Of a stretch of DNA of 64,000 bases, positions 9,070-16,407 are shown one piece after another. Under the pieces are notes generated by a model, which was given only the letters and a program-made list of their open reading frames with translations, had not been told where the DNA came from and searched no databases. Numbering within the stretch: position 1 is the stretch's first letter; the number at the start of each line of letters is the position of its first letter. The stretch covers positions 620,001-684,000 of the forward strand of contig NZ_JADBEJ010000001.1 in the NCBI RefSeq assembly GCF_014873915.1. The letters are read 5' to 3'. The DNA comes from Amycolatopsis roodepoortensis. GTDB taxonomy: Bacteria; Actinomycetota; Actinomycetes; Mycobacteriales; Pseudonocardiaceae. The position numbers were made by a program, and so were the translations under genes.

Positions 9070-9215
9070 ACGACAGTTGGGGCTGGCGGTACCCGGCGGG
9101 CAGTCCGGCTCTCGGCACCGGGAGTCCTCCCGGTCCGATCACGGTTGCGGGTCAGCGCCGGATTCACACCGGCTTCCCCCGACGGGCACTTTCTTGCGTT
9201 GTGGCGCCCACGGTA
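9070..9215 (-). ncRNA. Cobalamin riboswitch upstream of ABC importer
   Basis: Minus-strand leader with the hallmark core of cobalamin aptamers: GGGGAAGCCGGTGTGAAT, then CCGGCGCTGACCCGCAAC and CGTGA (about 9190 down to 9140). A variable GC hairpin follows (ACCGGGAGGACTCCCGGT), then the B12 box AGCCGGACTGCCCGCC (9093-9108). The 5' boundary (about 9215) and 3' boundary are approximate. By family knowledge, cobalamin binding lowers expression of the downstream genes, here the importer at 4400-8997. The methyltransferase start at 9267 on the other strand is close but not downstream of it. Confidence 0.88.
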
Positions 9216-9266
9216 ACCCATGCCCCTGGTGTGCTACACAGGATCAAGATCACGAAGGGGAGGCCG

Positions 9267-10010
9267 GTGGACGGGAAACTGGCGGCGGACTGGGTGCGCC
9301 GGTGGGACATCCAGCAGGAACGCTACATCGCCGACCGCGAAGAACGCTTCGCCGTGCTGATCGACGTCGTCGAGCACGTATGCCGTGACGTCGCCGAGCC
9401 GCTGGTGCTGGACCTCGGCTGCGGCCCGGGGTCGCTGGCCACGAGGCTCGCCGGGCGGCTGCCGCGCGCACGGATCGTCGGGTTCGACAACGACCCCTTC
9501 CTGCTCGCCCTCGCCAGGGCCACCCGGCCACGGGAGGCGAACATCGACTACGTCCAGACGGACCTCGCCGAGAGCGGCTGGCTGAAATGGGGGCCGGTCG
9601 ACGCCGCGGTCTCGACGACCGCGTTGCACTGGCTGCGTCCCGAGCGGCTCGCCGAGGTCTACCGTGACCTCGCCGGAGCGCTCAGGGGAGGCGGTGCGCT
9701 CGTCAACGGTGATCACTTCTACGACGAACAGCCTGCCATCCGCGAACTCGCCGAGGTGGTCAAGAACCGGCGGGCGGAGCGTGCCGGCGTCGGCGCCAAC
9801 GAGGAATGGAAGGCCTGGTGGGCCGCGGCCGCCGCCGATCCCGCGCTGCGGGAGCGGTTCACGGCCGGCGAGTTGCGCGGCATCTCGACCGGCTACGGCA
9901 ACCGGTTGAGCCCGCAGGAACAAACCAGGCTGCTCCGGGAAGCGGGCTTCGCCGAAGTGGCGCCGGTGTGGCAGTTCGGCGACGACTACGTCCTGGCGGC
10001 CCTGCGCTGA
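9267..10010 (+). CDS. Class I SAM-dependent methyltransferase
   Basis: 247-residue cytosolic methyltransferase. The GTG at 9267 follows AAGGGGAGG; a longer frame to 9201 lacks a ribosome site and overlaps the riboswitch promoter region. Motif I is LVLDLGCGPGSLA (about residues 47-59), the acidic end of strand 2 is IVGFDND, and motif II/III is DAAVSTTALHWL, typical of trans-aconitate or small-molecule methyltransferases. The C-terminal part (LLREAGFAEVAPVWQFGDDY) matches the usual final strands. The substrate is unknown. It stands alone between divergent and convergent neighbours. Confidence 0.85.
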   Translation: MDGKLAADWVRRWDIQQERYIADREERFAVLIDVVEHVCRDVAEPLVLDLGCGPGSLATRLAGRLPRARIVGFDNDPFLLALARATRPREANIDYVQTDLAESGWLKWGPVDAAVSTTALHWLRPERLAEVYRDLAGALRGGGALVNGDHFYDEQPAIRELAEVVKNRRAERAGVGANEEWKAWWAAAAADPALRERFTAGELRGISTGYGNRLSPQEQTRLLREAGFAEVAPVWQFGDDYVLAALR

Positions 10011-10025
10011 CCCCGGTCCGGCCGC

Positions 10026-10658
10026 TCAGGTGGCGGACGGCCGGTGGTCCTGCACGCGGCGGGCGACGGCGAGCACGACAGGCGCCGCGAGCCAGCACAG
10101 GTAGGCGGCGGTGTCATCCGTCAGGAACGAGACGGGCACGGAGATCCCGAACACCGCGGCGAGGCAGACGCTGCGCGTCAGGCTCTGGGCGAACACCTTC
10201 GGCGGCCCGCCGGTCCCGTACAGGTGTCCGCGCCGGATCTCCCGGATGATCAGCGCGAACGACGCCGAGGCCAGGACCTGCACCATGGCGTACACGCTGA
10301 ACCGGGGCGGGAAGGCCCCCTCGGCGGTGATGACCCGCGTCGCGAACGGCATCAGGACCTGCATGAACAGCCAGGCCAGGGTGAGGCTGATCAGGCGCCC
10401 GTTCAGCGAACGGACGTAGGGGAAGATCTCGTGGTGGGCGCGCCAGTGCGCGGAGATCACCACGAAGCTGAGCGCGAAGGCGAGGTATTCCTTGCCGTGG
10501 GCCGAGATCGAGCTCAGCATGGCGCCGGTGGTGTCGCCATGGGGGATCGGGAGATCCAGCGCCAGCAAGGTGAGCGCGATCGCGATCACCGCGTCGGCGA
10601 AGATGCCGAGCCGCTCGGCGGCGGCCTTTCCGATCGCGTCGCCGGTCTGTGTCGTCAT
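10026..10658 (-). CDS. TMEM175-family (DUF1211) potassium channel-like membrane protein
   Basis: 210-residue membrane protein with about six helices. Helix 1 holds the family signature RLGIFADAVIAIALT followed by LLALDLPIP, the R-x3-F-x-DAV-x-AI-x3-T pattern of bacterial TMEM175-like channels; here Phe-Ala-Asp replaces the usual Phe-Ser-Asp. HWRAHHEIF matches the second conserved block. The ATG at 10658 is chosen over a GTG nine nt upstream because GAGGTG lies 6 nt before it. It follows a four-helix membrane protein gene by 10 nt, so the two are co-transcribed, probably under the divergent MarR regulator. Confidence 0.82.
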   Translation of the reverse strand: MTTQTGDAIGKAAAERLGIFADAVIAIALTLLALDLPIPHGDTTGAMLSSISAHGKEYLAFALSFVVISAHWRAHHEIFPYVRSLNGRLISLTLAWLFMQVLMPFATRVITAEGAFPPRFSVYAMVQVLASASFALIIREIRRGHLYGTGGPPKVFAQSLTRSVCLAAVFGISVPVSFLTDDTAAYLCWLAAPVVLAVARRVQDHRPSAT

Positions 10659-10668
10659 GGTGGGCACC

Positions 10669-11166
10669 TCAGGCGGCGATCTTCGCGGCGAGGCGCCGCG
10701 ATCGCAGGGCCAGGACGATCATGACCGCCGGGAGCAGGATGTCGGTGACGAGCACTCCGCCGGTGTTGCCGGGCGCGTGGTCACCGTTGGCGAACCATTG
10801 GTAGACGTGGCCGATCGCGGCTCCCCAGAGGAACATCCCGCCGGCGATGCCGATGGTGAGGCGTTCGCGCGCGGAGGCCGAGGCGGCCCGGAAGCCCAGG
10901 ACGGCCAGCGCGAGGTTGGCGAAGGCGATCTCGAACATGAACGGCGTCCGCTCGAAGCCGATCGCCGTGGCCATGACGTCCGGGAAGGCGAGGAAGGCGA
11001 CCGTCATCCACAGGCTGCCGCAGCCGAAAGCGCCGATGGCCCACCAGCGCTGCCAGATTTCGAGCCGCTCCTGAGACGACGTCGCGTGGCGGGCGCGGAG
11101 GAAGGCTCCGGCGGCGGGCACGACGACCCAGACCAGGGGGAAGGCGGATTGGGTGAAGTAGTTCAT
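10669..11166 (-). CDS. Four-helix membrane protein (DUF6790-like)
   Basis: 165-residue integral membrane protein with four or five predicted helices: FPLVWVVVPAAGAFL, AIGAFGCGSLWMTVAFLAF, AFANLALAVLGF, IGIAGGMFLWGAAIGHVYQW and LLPAVMIVLAL. The segment GFERTPFMFEIAFANLALA resembles the conserved part of DUF6790 proteins as I remember them; no biochemical role is known. It is the first gene of a two-gene unit with the TMEM175-like channel and diverges from the MarR gene across a 57-nt region that contains a perfect palindrome. Confidence 0.65.
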   Translation of the reverse strand: MNYFTQSAFPLVWVVVPAAGAFLRARHATSSQERLEIWQRWWAIGAFGCGSLWMTVAFLAFPDVMATAIGFERTPFMFEIAFANLALAVLGFRAASASARERLTIGIAGGMFLWGAAIGHVYQWFANGDHAPGNTGGVLVTDILLPAVMIVLALRSRRLAAKIAA

Positions 11167-11183
11167 GGCTTCAGTCTTACCTA

Positions 11184-11195
11184 GTTAATATTAAC
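11184..11195. promoter_or_regulatory. Perfect palindrome, likely MarR operator
   Basis: GTTAATATTAAC is a perfect 12-bp palindrome, AT-rich in very GC-rich DNA. It sits in the short divergent promoter region between the membrane-protein gene (start 11166) and the MarR gene (start 11224). Position and symmetry suggest an operator for the adjacent regulator controlling both directions. Confidence 0.65.
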
Positions 11196-11223
11196 GCGTC
11201 AACACTCATGATAGGGTGACGCC

Positions 11224-11643
11224 GTGGACGACGGACTCGCGGACCTGCTGCACCGGGTGGTCATGCTGATGGGCGAAGCCGCCCGTCGGCGCGCCGATGA
11301 CCCCGGCGGTTTGACCTACAGCCAGATACGGCTTCTGGGCACGCTCGAGGAGATCGAGCCGGCGACGCAGCACCGGCTCGCCCAGGCGCTGTCGGTGTCC
11401 GACCCGGCGATCAGCCGGGCCCTGCGGCCACTCGAAGCGGACGGTCTGGTGCGGATCACCGTCGACCCCGAGCACGCGCGTCGCCGGCTGGTCCGGCTCA
11501 CCGACCCCGGCCGGAAAGCCTTCCACGCCGCGGGAAAGCCGCTTTACGACGAGTTGCGCGAAGGGCTCGTCGCGGCGGGCTTTCCGTACGAGCGTTATCT
11601 CCAGGACACCGTCCGGCTGGCCGAAATCCTCGCGGCCGACTGA
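11224..11643 (+). CDS. MarR-family transcriptional regulator
   Basis: 139-residue winged-helix dimeric regulator. The DNA-binding core reads LTYSQIRLLGTLEEI, HRLAQALSVSDPAISRALRP and LEADGLVRITVDPEHARRR, as in MarR proteins, and the terminal helices (YDELREGLVAAGFPYERYLQD) would make the dimer. The GTG start at 11224 has only a weak upstream site; the transcript may be nearly leaderless. It is divergent from the membrane-protein pair and probably represses it and itself through GTTAATATTAAC. No redox cysteine is present, so the inducer is more likely a small hydrophobic molecule. Confidence 0.85.
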   Translation: MDDGLADLLHRVVMLMGEAARRRADDPGGLTYSQIRLLGTLEEIEPATQHRLAQALSVSDPAISRALRPLEADGLVRITVDPEHARRRLVRLTDPGRKAFHAAGKPLYDELREGLVAAGFPYERYLQDTVRLAEILAAD

Positions 11644-11646
11644 GCG

Positions 11647-12903
11647 CTATCGCGTTTTTTCCAGCACCAGCGGGGTTTCCGCGGCCGGCAGGACGCGTGC
11701 CTTCGCCTTCACTCGCGACAGCGCGACCGCGCACACGATCGCGAAGAGGAGCGGCACCGTGGCCGCCACGACGATGTCCCGCGTCGCCAGCGCCTGCCCG
11801 ATGAGGACGCCCGCGATCCCCGGCCCGACGATGGAACCGAGCCGTCCCAGCGCGGCCGCCCAGCCCACGCCGGTGGTCCGGGGGCCGGGCGGATAGGTCG
11901 CCACCGCGAGGGCCAGCTGGCCGAGCTGCCCCGAAACCACGCCGACCCCCGCACCGGCGAGGCACAGGAGCAACGCGGTGTCGCCGAGGGACGCCTTCGC
12001 CGCGATGATCATGAACACGCCGCCGATGGCGGGCATCAGGATCATCGCGCGGGCGATCCCCAGCCGCCCGGCGAGCGGCAGCAACGCCAGGCCACCGATG
12101 ATGCCGCCGAGGGTGAGGAACGCGAGCCCGAGCGGAGCCTTGGACGGGCTGAAGCCGTATCCGGTGAGCAAGGTGGGGATCCACGAGATCAGGACGTAGG
12201 AGGTGATGAAGACGAGGAAGGAGAAGGCCCAGATCAGCGTGGTGGGCAGGCGCAGGCCCGGGTCGAAGAGCCTGCCGATCTTCGCGTCGCTCTTGTCGCC
12301 GACGGTCGCCGTGACCGCGGTCCCCTCGGCGGGCAGCAGCCACGCCAGCACGGCGGCGAAGAGCAGCGGGACGATCCCCGCGACGTAGAAGACGCCGTCG
12401 CTGCCCACGAGGTTCAGCAGGCGCCCGCCGAGAAGCCCGCCGAGCCCGGCGCCGGCCGCGAGACCGAGGGCCACCGCGATGGAGACCTGCTCCCGGCGGT
12501 TCTCGGCGCTGTGTTTCGTGGCCAGGCCGACGGCGGCGGGCACCACCACGCCGAGCCCGACCCCGGTGACCAGGCGGGTCGCCGAAAGCAGCGCGATCGA
12601 CTCCAGGGGCAGGGTGGCCGCCGTCGCGATGGTGGCCACCCCGAAGAGCACGACGGCACCGATGAGCAGCCGCCGTCCCGGTATCCGCGCGCCGAGGTAA
12701 CCCGCCGACAGGTAGCCGAACACCACGCCGATGTTGGTCAGCACGACGGCGAGGGTGAACGCGGCCGGCGTGACCGCCCATTCGGCGGCCATCGTCGGGA
12801 TCGCGAGCGAGAGCGCGGCCGTGTCGAAGCCGTCCAGGAGAATCGCCAGGAAACAGAGGACGACGACCGTCCAGTGCACGGAGCCTGCCCGGGTGGCGCT
12901 CAT
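11647..12903 (-). CDS. MFS transporter, aromatic acid:H+ symporter (AAHS) type
   Basis: 418-residue twelve-helix transporter. The first helix carries LLDGFDTAALSLAIPTM, the D-G-(F/Y)-D signature of the AAHS family (PcaK/BenK-like importers of aromatic acids). The MFS loop motif between helices 2 and 3 is GYLGARIPGRR, and a second signature appears at LLPLAGRLGIARAM. The ATG at 12903 follows AGGAGAACCTC. An aromatic substrate is a family-based expectation; the catechol operon is 11 kb away, so any functional link is inference. It converges on the MarR gene with a 3-nt gap and diverges from the GlxA-type gene. Confidence 0.85.
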   Translation of the reverse strand: MSATRAGSVHWTVVVLCFLAILLDGFDTAALSLAIPTMAAEWAVTPAAFTLAVVLTNIGVVFGYLSAGYLGARIPGRRLLIGAVVLFGVATIATAATLPLESIALLSATRLVTGVGLGVVVPAAVGLATKHSAENRREQVSIAVALGLAAGAGLGGLLGGRLLNLVGSDGVFYVAGIVPLLFAAVLAWLLPAEGTAVTATVGDKSDAKIGRLFDPGLRLPTTLIWAFSFLVFITSYVLISWIPTLLTGYGFSPSKAPLGLAFLTLGGIIGGLALLPLAGRLGIARAMILMPAIGGVFMIIAAKASLGDTALLLCLAGAGVGVVSGQLGQLALAVATYPPGPRTTGVGWAAALGRLGSIVGPGIAGVLIGQALATRDIVVAATVPLLFAIVCAVALSRVKAKARVLPAAETPLVLEKTR

Positions 12904-12927
12904 GAGGTTCTCCTGTTCTGGACGTGG

Positions 12928-12946
12928 CGAGTGGCTTTCGCGACAC
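12928..12946. repeat. Solitary remnant of the GTCGCGAAAG repeat family
   Basis: GTGGCTTTCGCGACAC (12931-12946) equals the right half-arm of the nested-hairpin repeat. The left arm is missing, and two bases of the AAAG run are lost just before it. It lies in the leader of the MFS gene. It is probably a decayed copy; no hairpin can form here. Confidence 0.6.
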
Positions 12947-13131
12947 CCCTCGCTGGAACTCGTGCCCGGCCGGGACGAAAGCATTCGCGGCGAGTGTCCA
13001 CTGTGGTCATCGCGCGGTGACCTGTCGTCCAGCATAGGGAAATTCAGCACAGGACTGGGGAATCGCCGGCGGAGAAGGCAGTTCAGGAGAACGCCCCGCC
13101 GGATCGCGCGTCCGGCGAGTAGGTTCGCCTT

Positions 13132-14124
13132 GTGGGGTCTGGAACGGAATCGGTGCGCCGCGTGGTGATCGTCGCCTTCGACGGCGCGCAGATACTCGAT
13201 GTCGCCTGTCCCAGCGGGGCGTTGGAGATCGCGAACTCGCACGGTGCCGCGCCGTCGTATGCCGTCGAACTGGCCACGGTGCACGGGCGGACGACGCGGA
13301 GTTCGTCGGGGATCCTGCTCGCCGGTGTCCGGCGGCTGGCCGAGGTGTCGGGGAGGATGGACACGATGCTCGTGGTCGGGGGCGCGGGAACGGAGGCGGC
13401 CGCCAGGGACGAGCGGCTGCTGACGCAGGTGCGGCGGCTGGCCGAACGGAGCAGGCGGGTCGCTTCGGTGTGCACGGGGACGTTCGTGCTGGCGGCCGCC
13501 GGGCTGCTCGACCACCGGCGGGTCACCACGCACTGGGGATACAGCGAGCAGCTCGCCGCGACTTTTCCCGCCGTGACAGTGGATCCCGCCCCGCTCTACA
13601 TCCGCGACGGGAACGTCATCACCTCGGCCGGGGTCATCAGCGCGCTGGATCTCACGCTCGCGCTGGTCGAGGACGACCACGGTCCGACGCTGGCCCGCGA
13701 AGTCGCCCGTGAACTGGTGACCTATCTGCACCGCCCGGCCGACCAGGCGCAGATCAGCACGTTCCTGGCCGCTCCGCCGCCGGGTAACCGGGTCGTGCTG
13801 GATCTGCTGGGATACATCTCCGCGCATCTCACCGAGGACCTGAGCCCGCCGGCGCTGGCGGCGCGGGCCGGGGTCACCACCCGGCACCTCGCCCGCCTGT
13901 TCACCGCCGAGCTGGGCAGCACCCCGGCCCGGACCGTGCGCACGGCGCGGACCGAAGCGGCGGCCCAGCTGGCGCGGTCCACCGCGTTGCCGCTCGCCGC
14001 GGTCGCGCGGCAATGCGGGTTCGCCTCGGCGGAAACCCTGCGCACGGCGTTCCGCCACCACTACGGGCTGTCCGGGGACAAGCTTCGCAGGATGCCGGAC
14101 ATGCCCCGCCCGATCGTCCCCTGA
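13132..14124 (+). CDS. GlxA-family regulator (DJ-1/PfpI domain plus AraC-type HTH)
   Basis: 330-residue two-domain transcription factor. Residues 8-175 form a DJ-1/PfpI sensor domain with the elbow VASVCTGTFVLAAAGLLD, where Cys114 is the conserved nucleophile-position residue, and the following T-T-H-W motif. Residues 220-320 form an AraC-type double HTH (ALAARAGVTTRHLARLFTAE and AAVARQCGFASAETLRTAFR). Regulators of this type often respond to quaternary amines or cyanate-like compounds, but the ligand here is unknown. The GTG at 13132 is uncertain; a GTG at 13153 is an alternative. It lies 19 nt before a Tat-exported protein with a DJ-1/PfpI domain, its probable partner. Confidence 0.85.
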   Translation: MGSGTESVRRVVIVAFDGAQILDVACPSGALEIANSHGAAPSYAVELATVHGRTTRSSSGILLAGVRRLAEVSGRMDTMLVVGGAGTEAAARDERLLTQVRRLAERSRRVASVCTGTFVLAAAGLLDHRRVTTHWGYSEQLAATFPAVTVDPAPLYIRDGNVITSAGVISALDLTLALVEDDHGPTLAREVARELVTYLHRPADQAQISTFLAAPPPGNRVVLDLLGYISAHLTEDLSPPALAARAGVTTRHLARLFTAELGSTPARTVRTARTEAAAQLARSTALPLAAVARQCGFASAETLRTAFRHHYGLSGDKLRRMPDMPRPIVP

Positions 14125-14143
14125 CCGCTCCAGGATTCGCGGC

Positions 14144-14887
14144 ATGAACGATGCGAAGACCACGCGCAGGACAGTGCTGGCCGGGGCCGCGGCGGCCGCG
14201 GCGTTCGGCCTCGGCACCGGCACGGCGCAGGCGGAGTCCACGGGCTTGAAGATCGGCATCCTGCTCTACGACGGCTTCAGCCTGCTGGATCCGACCGGCC
14301 CCGCCGAGGTGTTGTCCCGGCTTCCCGGCGCGACGGTGACGATGATCGCCGAGCACCGCGGCCCGGTGCGCACCGACACCCGGGACGTCGCGGTGATGGC
14401 GGAACGTTCGGTGGCCGAGGTGAGCCGCCTGGACGTGCTGCTGGTCCCGGGCGCGGGCAACCGCGGCACGGTCGCCGCCATGGAGAACCAGGTCCTGCTC
14501 GACTGGATCCGGCGCGTCCACCGGCACACGACCTGGACCACGTCGGTGTGCACGGGATCCTTGATCCTCGGCGCGGCGGGACTGCTCCGCGACCGGGCCA
14601 CCACGTACTGGGCGTCGGCGGACTACCTGGAGAAGACCTTCGGAGTGCGCTACGTGGCCGAGCGGTACGTCCAGGTCGGCAAGGTCGTCACCGCGGCGGG
14701 GGTGTCCGCCGGGATCGACCTCGCGTTCCATCTCGCGTCCTTGCTGGCCGGAGAGCGGATCGCGCGCGGTATCCAGCTCGCCGTCGAATACGACCCGCGG
14801 CCGCCGTTCGACTCGGGCGACGCCGCGAAGGCGAGCCCGGAACTCAAGGCACTCGCGCTGAAACTGCTCGCCGAGTCGCAGGAGTAG
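14144..14887 (+). CDS. Tat-exported DJ-1/PfpI-family protein
   Basis: 247-residue protein with a twin-arginine signal peptide (TTRRTVLAGAAAAAAFGL, cleavage probably after AQA) and a full DJ-1/PfpI domain. The elbow TSVCTGSLILGAAGLL puts Cys136 at the conserved nucleophile position, and GVSAGIDLAFHLASLLAG matches the C-terminal helix of isonitrile-hydratase and GlxA-like sensors. It is closer to the sensor half of the preceding GlxA regulator than to proteases. Export of this fold is uncommon. It could be a periplasmic-side hydratase or hydrolase acting on the regulator's ligand; that is inference from adjacency and homology. Confidence 0.8.
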   Translation: MNDAKTTRRTVLAGAAAAAAFGLGTGTAQAESTGLKIGILLYDGFSLLDPTGPAEVLSRLPGATVTMIAEHRGPVRTDTRDVAVMAERSVAEVSRLDVLLVPGAGNRGTVAAMENQVLLDWIRRVHRHTTWTTSVCTGSLILGAAGLLRDRATTYWASADYLEKTFGVRYVAERYVQVGKVVTAAGVSAGIDLAFHLASLLAGERIARGIQLAVEYDPRPPFDSGDAAKASPELKALALKLLAESQE

Positions 14888-14980
14888 CACGCGGGCGAAT
14901 CCGATTGTGCTGAAACGCCGTCGACAGATCGGTCCGGGCAGGCGAAGAATGGGAACGTCGACAGAGTACGTGTCGTAGCC

Positions 14981-15212
14981 TTGTTCGCGTTGTTCCAATG
15001 CCCGTACACCAATTGCGACCAGGGGTGGGTCGACGACGGACTACCGTTTCCCGCCGACGACGTGGCGGCGATCTGCCGGTTCCCGGGATGGAAGAGCCCC
15101 CCGGGGGAACAACTGGGTGCTTCTGCTCAGCCATCAGAACAATCACGTGGGTTTCGCGGATATCGGTGACGTCGTCGCACAGAACGGGACGTTCACTCCG
15201 CCCGCGTGCTGA
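14981..15212 (+). pseudogene. Frameshifted small Cys-rich (SH3-like) protein gene
   Basis: Two adjacent frames make one plausible protein. Frame A (open from 14888; TTG possible at 14981) reads FQCPYTNCDQGWVDDGL, PFPADDVAAICRFPGW and KSPPG. The +/-1 frame then continues GNNWVLLLSHQNNHVGFAD, IGDVVAQNGTFTPPAC and stops at 15212. The switch falls in the run CCCCCCGGGGG at about 15091-15101; removing one C restores one frame. The joined product, with conserved-looking cysteines and a GNNWV-QNNHVGF core, resembles small secreted actinobacterial SH3-like proteins, but no signal peptide or good start is visible. It could be a pseudogene, a phase-variable run or a sequencing error. Confidence 0.5.
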
Positions 15213-16407
15213 GGTCCGCCCCGGGAAGTGTCCGCCGGACGGCGAGGACGACGGTGTCGTCGGCGTGCAGGACGACGTCGTGCATCCGGACGGCCAGTTC
15301 CCGGGGAAGCTCGCCGATGGGAAGGGCGGCGTGCGCGGGGGCGAGCTCCAGGAGCCGGTCCTGTCCTTCGAGATAGTCCTTGCGGCTTTCGACGAGGCCG
15401 TCGGTGTAGAGGAGCAGGGTGTCGCCGGGGTCGAGGGTGTGGTGACGGAGTTCGGGGCTGCCGGGGTCGGGGAAACCGATCCCCCGGCCGACGACCGGGG
15501 CGCGCAGCAACCGCGCTTGACCGTCCACAGTGGCCAGTACGGGAGCGGGGTGGCTGCCGTTGGCGAGGGTCAGTTCGCCGGTCGCGGGGTCGATCCTGGC
15601 GAGGATCACGGTCGCCATGAGGTCGGGTTCGATGGTGGCGAGGGTGCGCGCGGTATGGGCGATGAGGTCGCGGAAGGGGTGGCCCTCCAGTGCGAGGGTG
15701 CGGATCGCGTGGGTGACGGTGAGGGCGTGGCGGGTCGAGGTGACGCCGTGCCCGACGGCGTCGACGAGGGTGATGTGCAGGTGGCCGCCGGGAAGGACGA
15801 ACCAGTCGTAGAGGTCGCCGCCGGTGGGGGAGTCCTGGTCGGTCGGCGAGTAGTGGACGGCCAGTTCGAGCCCCGCCACGGCGGGCGGGCCGGGCCGTAG
15901 CGCGTCTTCGAGTTCGCGGAAGATGACGGCGTGCGCGCGGCGGAGTTGTTCGTCGCGTTGTTCGAGTTCGATGTACATGGCCAGCACGCCGCTGTTGGTT
16001 TCGGCGAGTTCGTGTTTGAGCTCCCGTTGTTCCTGGGCGAGCGCGTCGGCGCGGGCGATGAGCGCGAGGGTCTCCTCGTCCGTGGCCCGGTCGTCGGCGG
16101 CCGGGACGGGACGCCGGGCGGTTCCCGTGGGGAGGTGCCAGGTGAGGCTCGTGTCGTCTTCGGCGTCGGGCAGCAGCGGGAGCGTGTTGCGCCGTGGCCG
16201 TCCGACCGGGCGGGGGAGCCGGACGGTGACGGCCAGCAGGCCGTCGGTGGTGCTGCTGTCGACCGTCACTTCCGTGCCGGTGTCGAAGGCCGGTTCGGCG
16301 AGCAGGGTCGCGGCCATGACGAGCCGGGCGCGGTCTTCGAGGGGGACGCCTGCTTCGGCGCAGACGGTACGGAGGCGGCGGCGGAGCCGGGCGAGGAGTG
16401 GGTGCAT
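15193..16407 (-). CDS. SpoIIE/RsbU-type PP2C phosphatase
   Basis: 404-residue cytosolic phosphatase that would dephosphorylate an anti-anti-sigma (STAS) protein. Residues 1-100 look like a degenerate ATPase or sensory region. Residues 115-175 form a coiled coil (ELAETNSGVLAMYIELEQRD), the kind of linker that binds RsbT-type switches. The rest is a PP2C/SpoIIE domain with metal-ligand motifs TGGDLYDWF, LVDAVGHGV and LLYTDGLVE and a final DDTVVLAVR. The ATG at 16407 overlaps the stop of the preceding gene (TGATG). It ends the rsbRST operon, as expected for the output phosphatase that RsbT activates. Confidence 0.87.
   Translation of the reverse strand: MHPLLARLRRRLRTVCAEAGVPLEDRARLVMAATLLAEPAFDTGTEVTVDSSTTDGLLAVTVRLPRPVGRPRRNTLPLLPDAEDDTSLTWHLPTGTARRPVPAADDRATDEETLALIARADALAQEQRELKHELAETNSGVLAMYIELEQRDEQLRRAHAVIFRELEDALRPGPPAVAGLELAVHYSPTDQDSPTGGDLYDWFVLPGGHLHITLVDAVGHGVTSTRHALTVTHAIRTLALEGHPFRDLIAHTARTLATIEPDLMATVILARIDPATGELTLANGSHPAPVLATVDGQARLLRAPVVGRGIGFPDPGSPELRHHTLDPGDTLLLYTDGLVESRKDYLEGQDRLLELAPAHAALPIGELPRELAVRMHDVVLHADDTVVLAVRRTLPGADLSTRAE

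Noticed and set aside
11647-14259. 870-codon frame extending the MFS transporter upstream
   Set aside because: The extension is a shadow of the GlxA-type gene on the other strand; the ATG at 12903 with AGGAGA gives a normal AAHS transporter.
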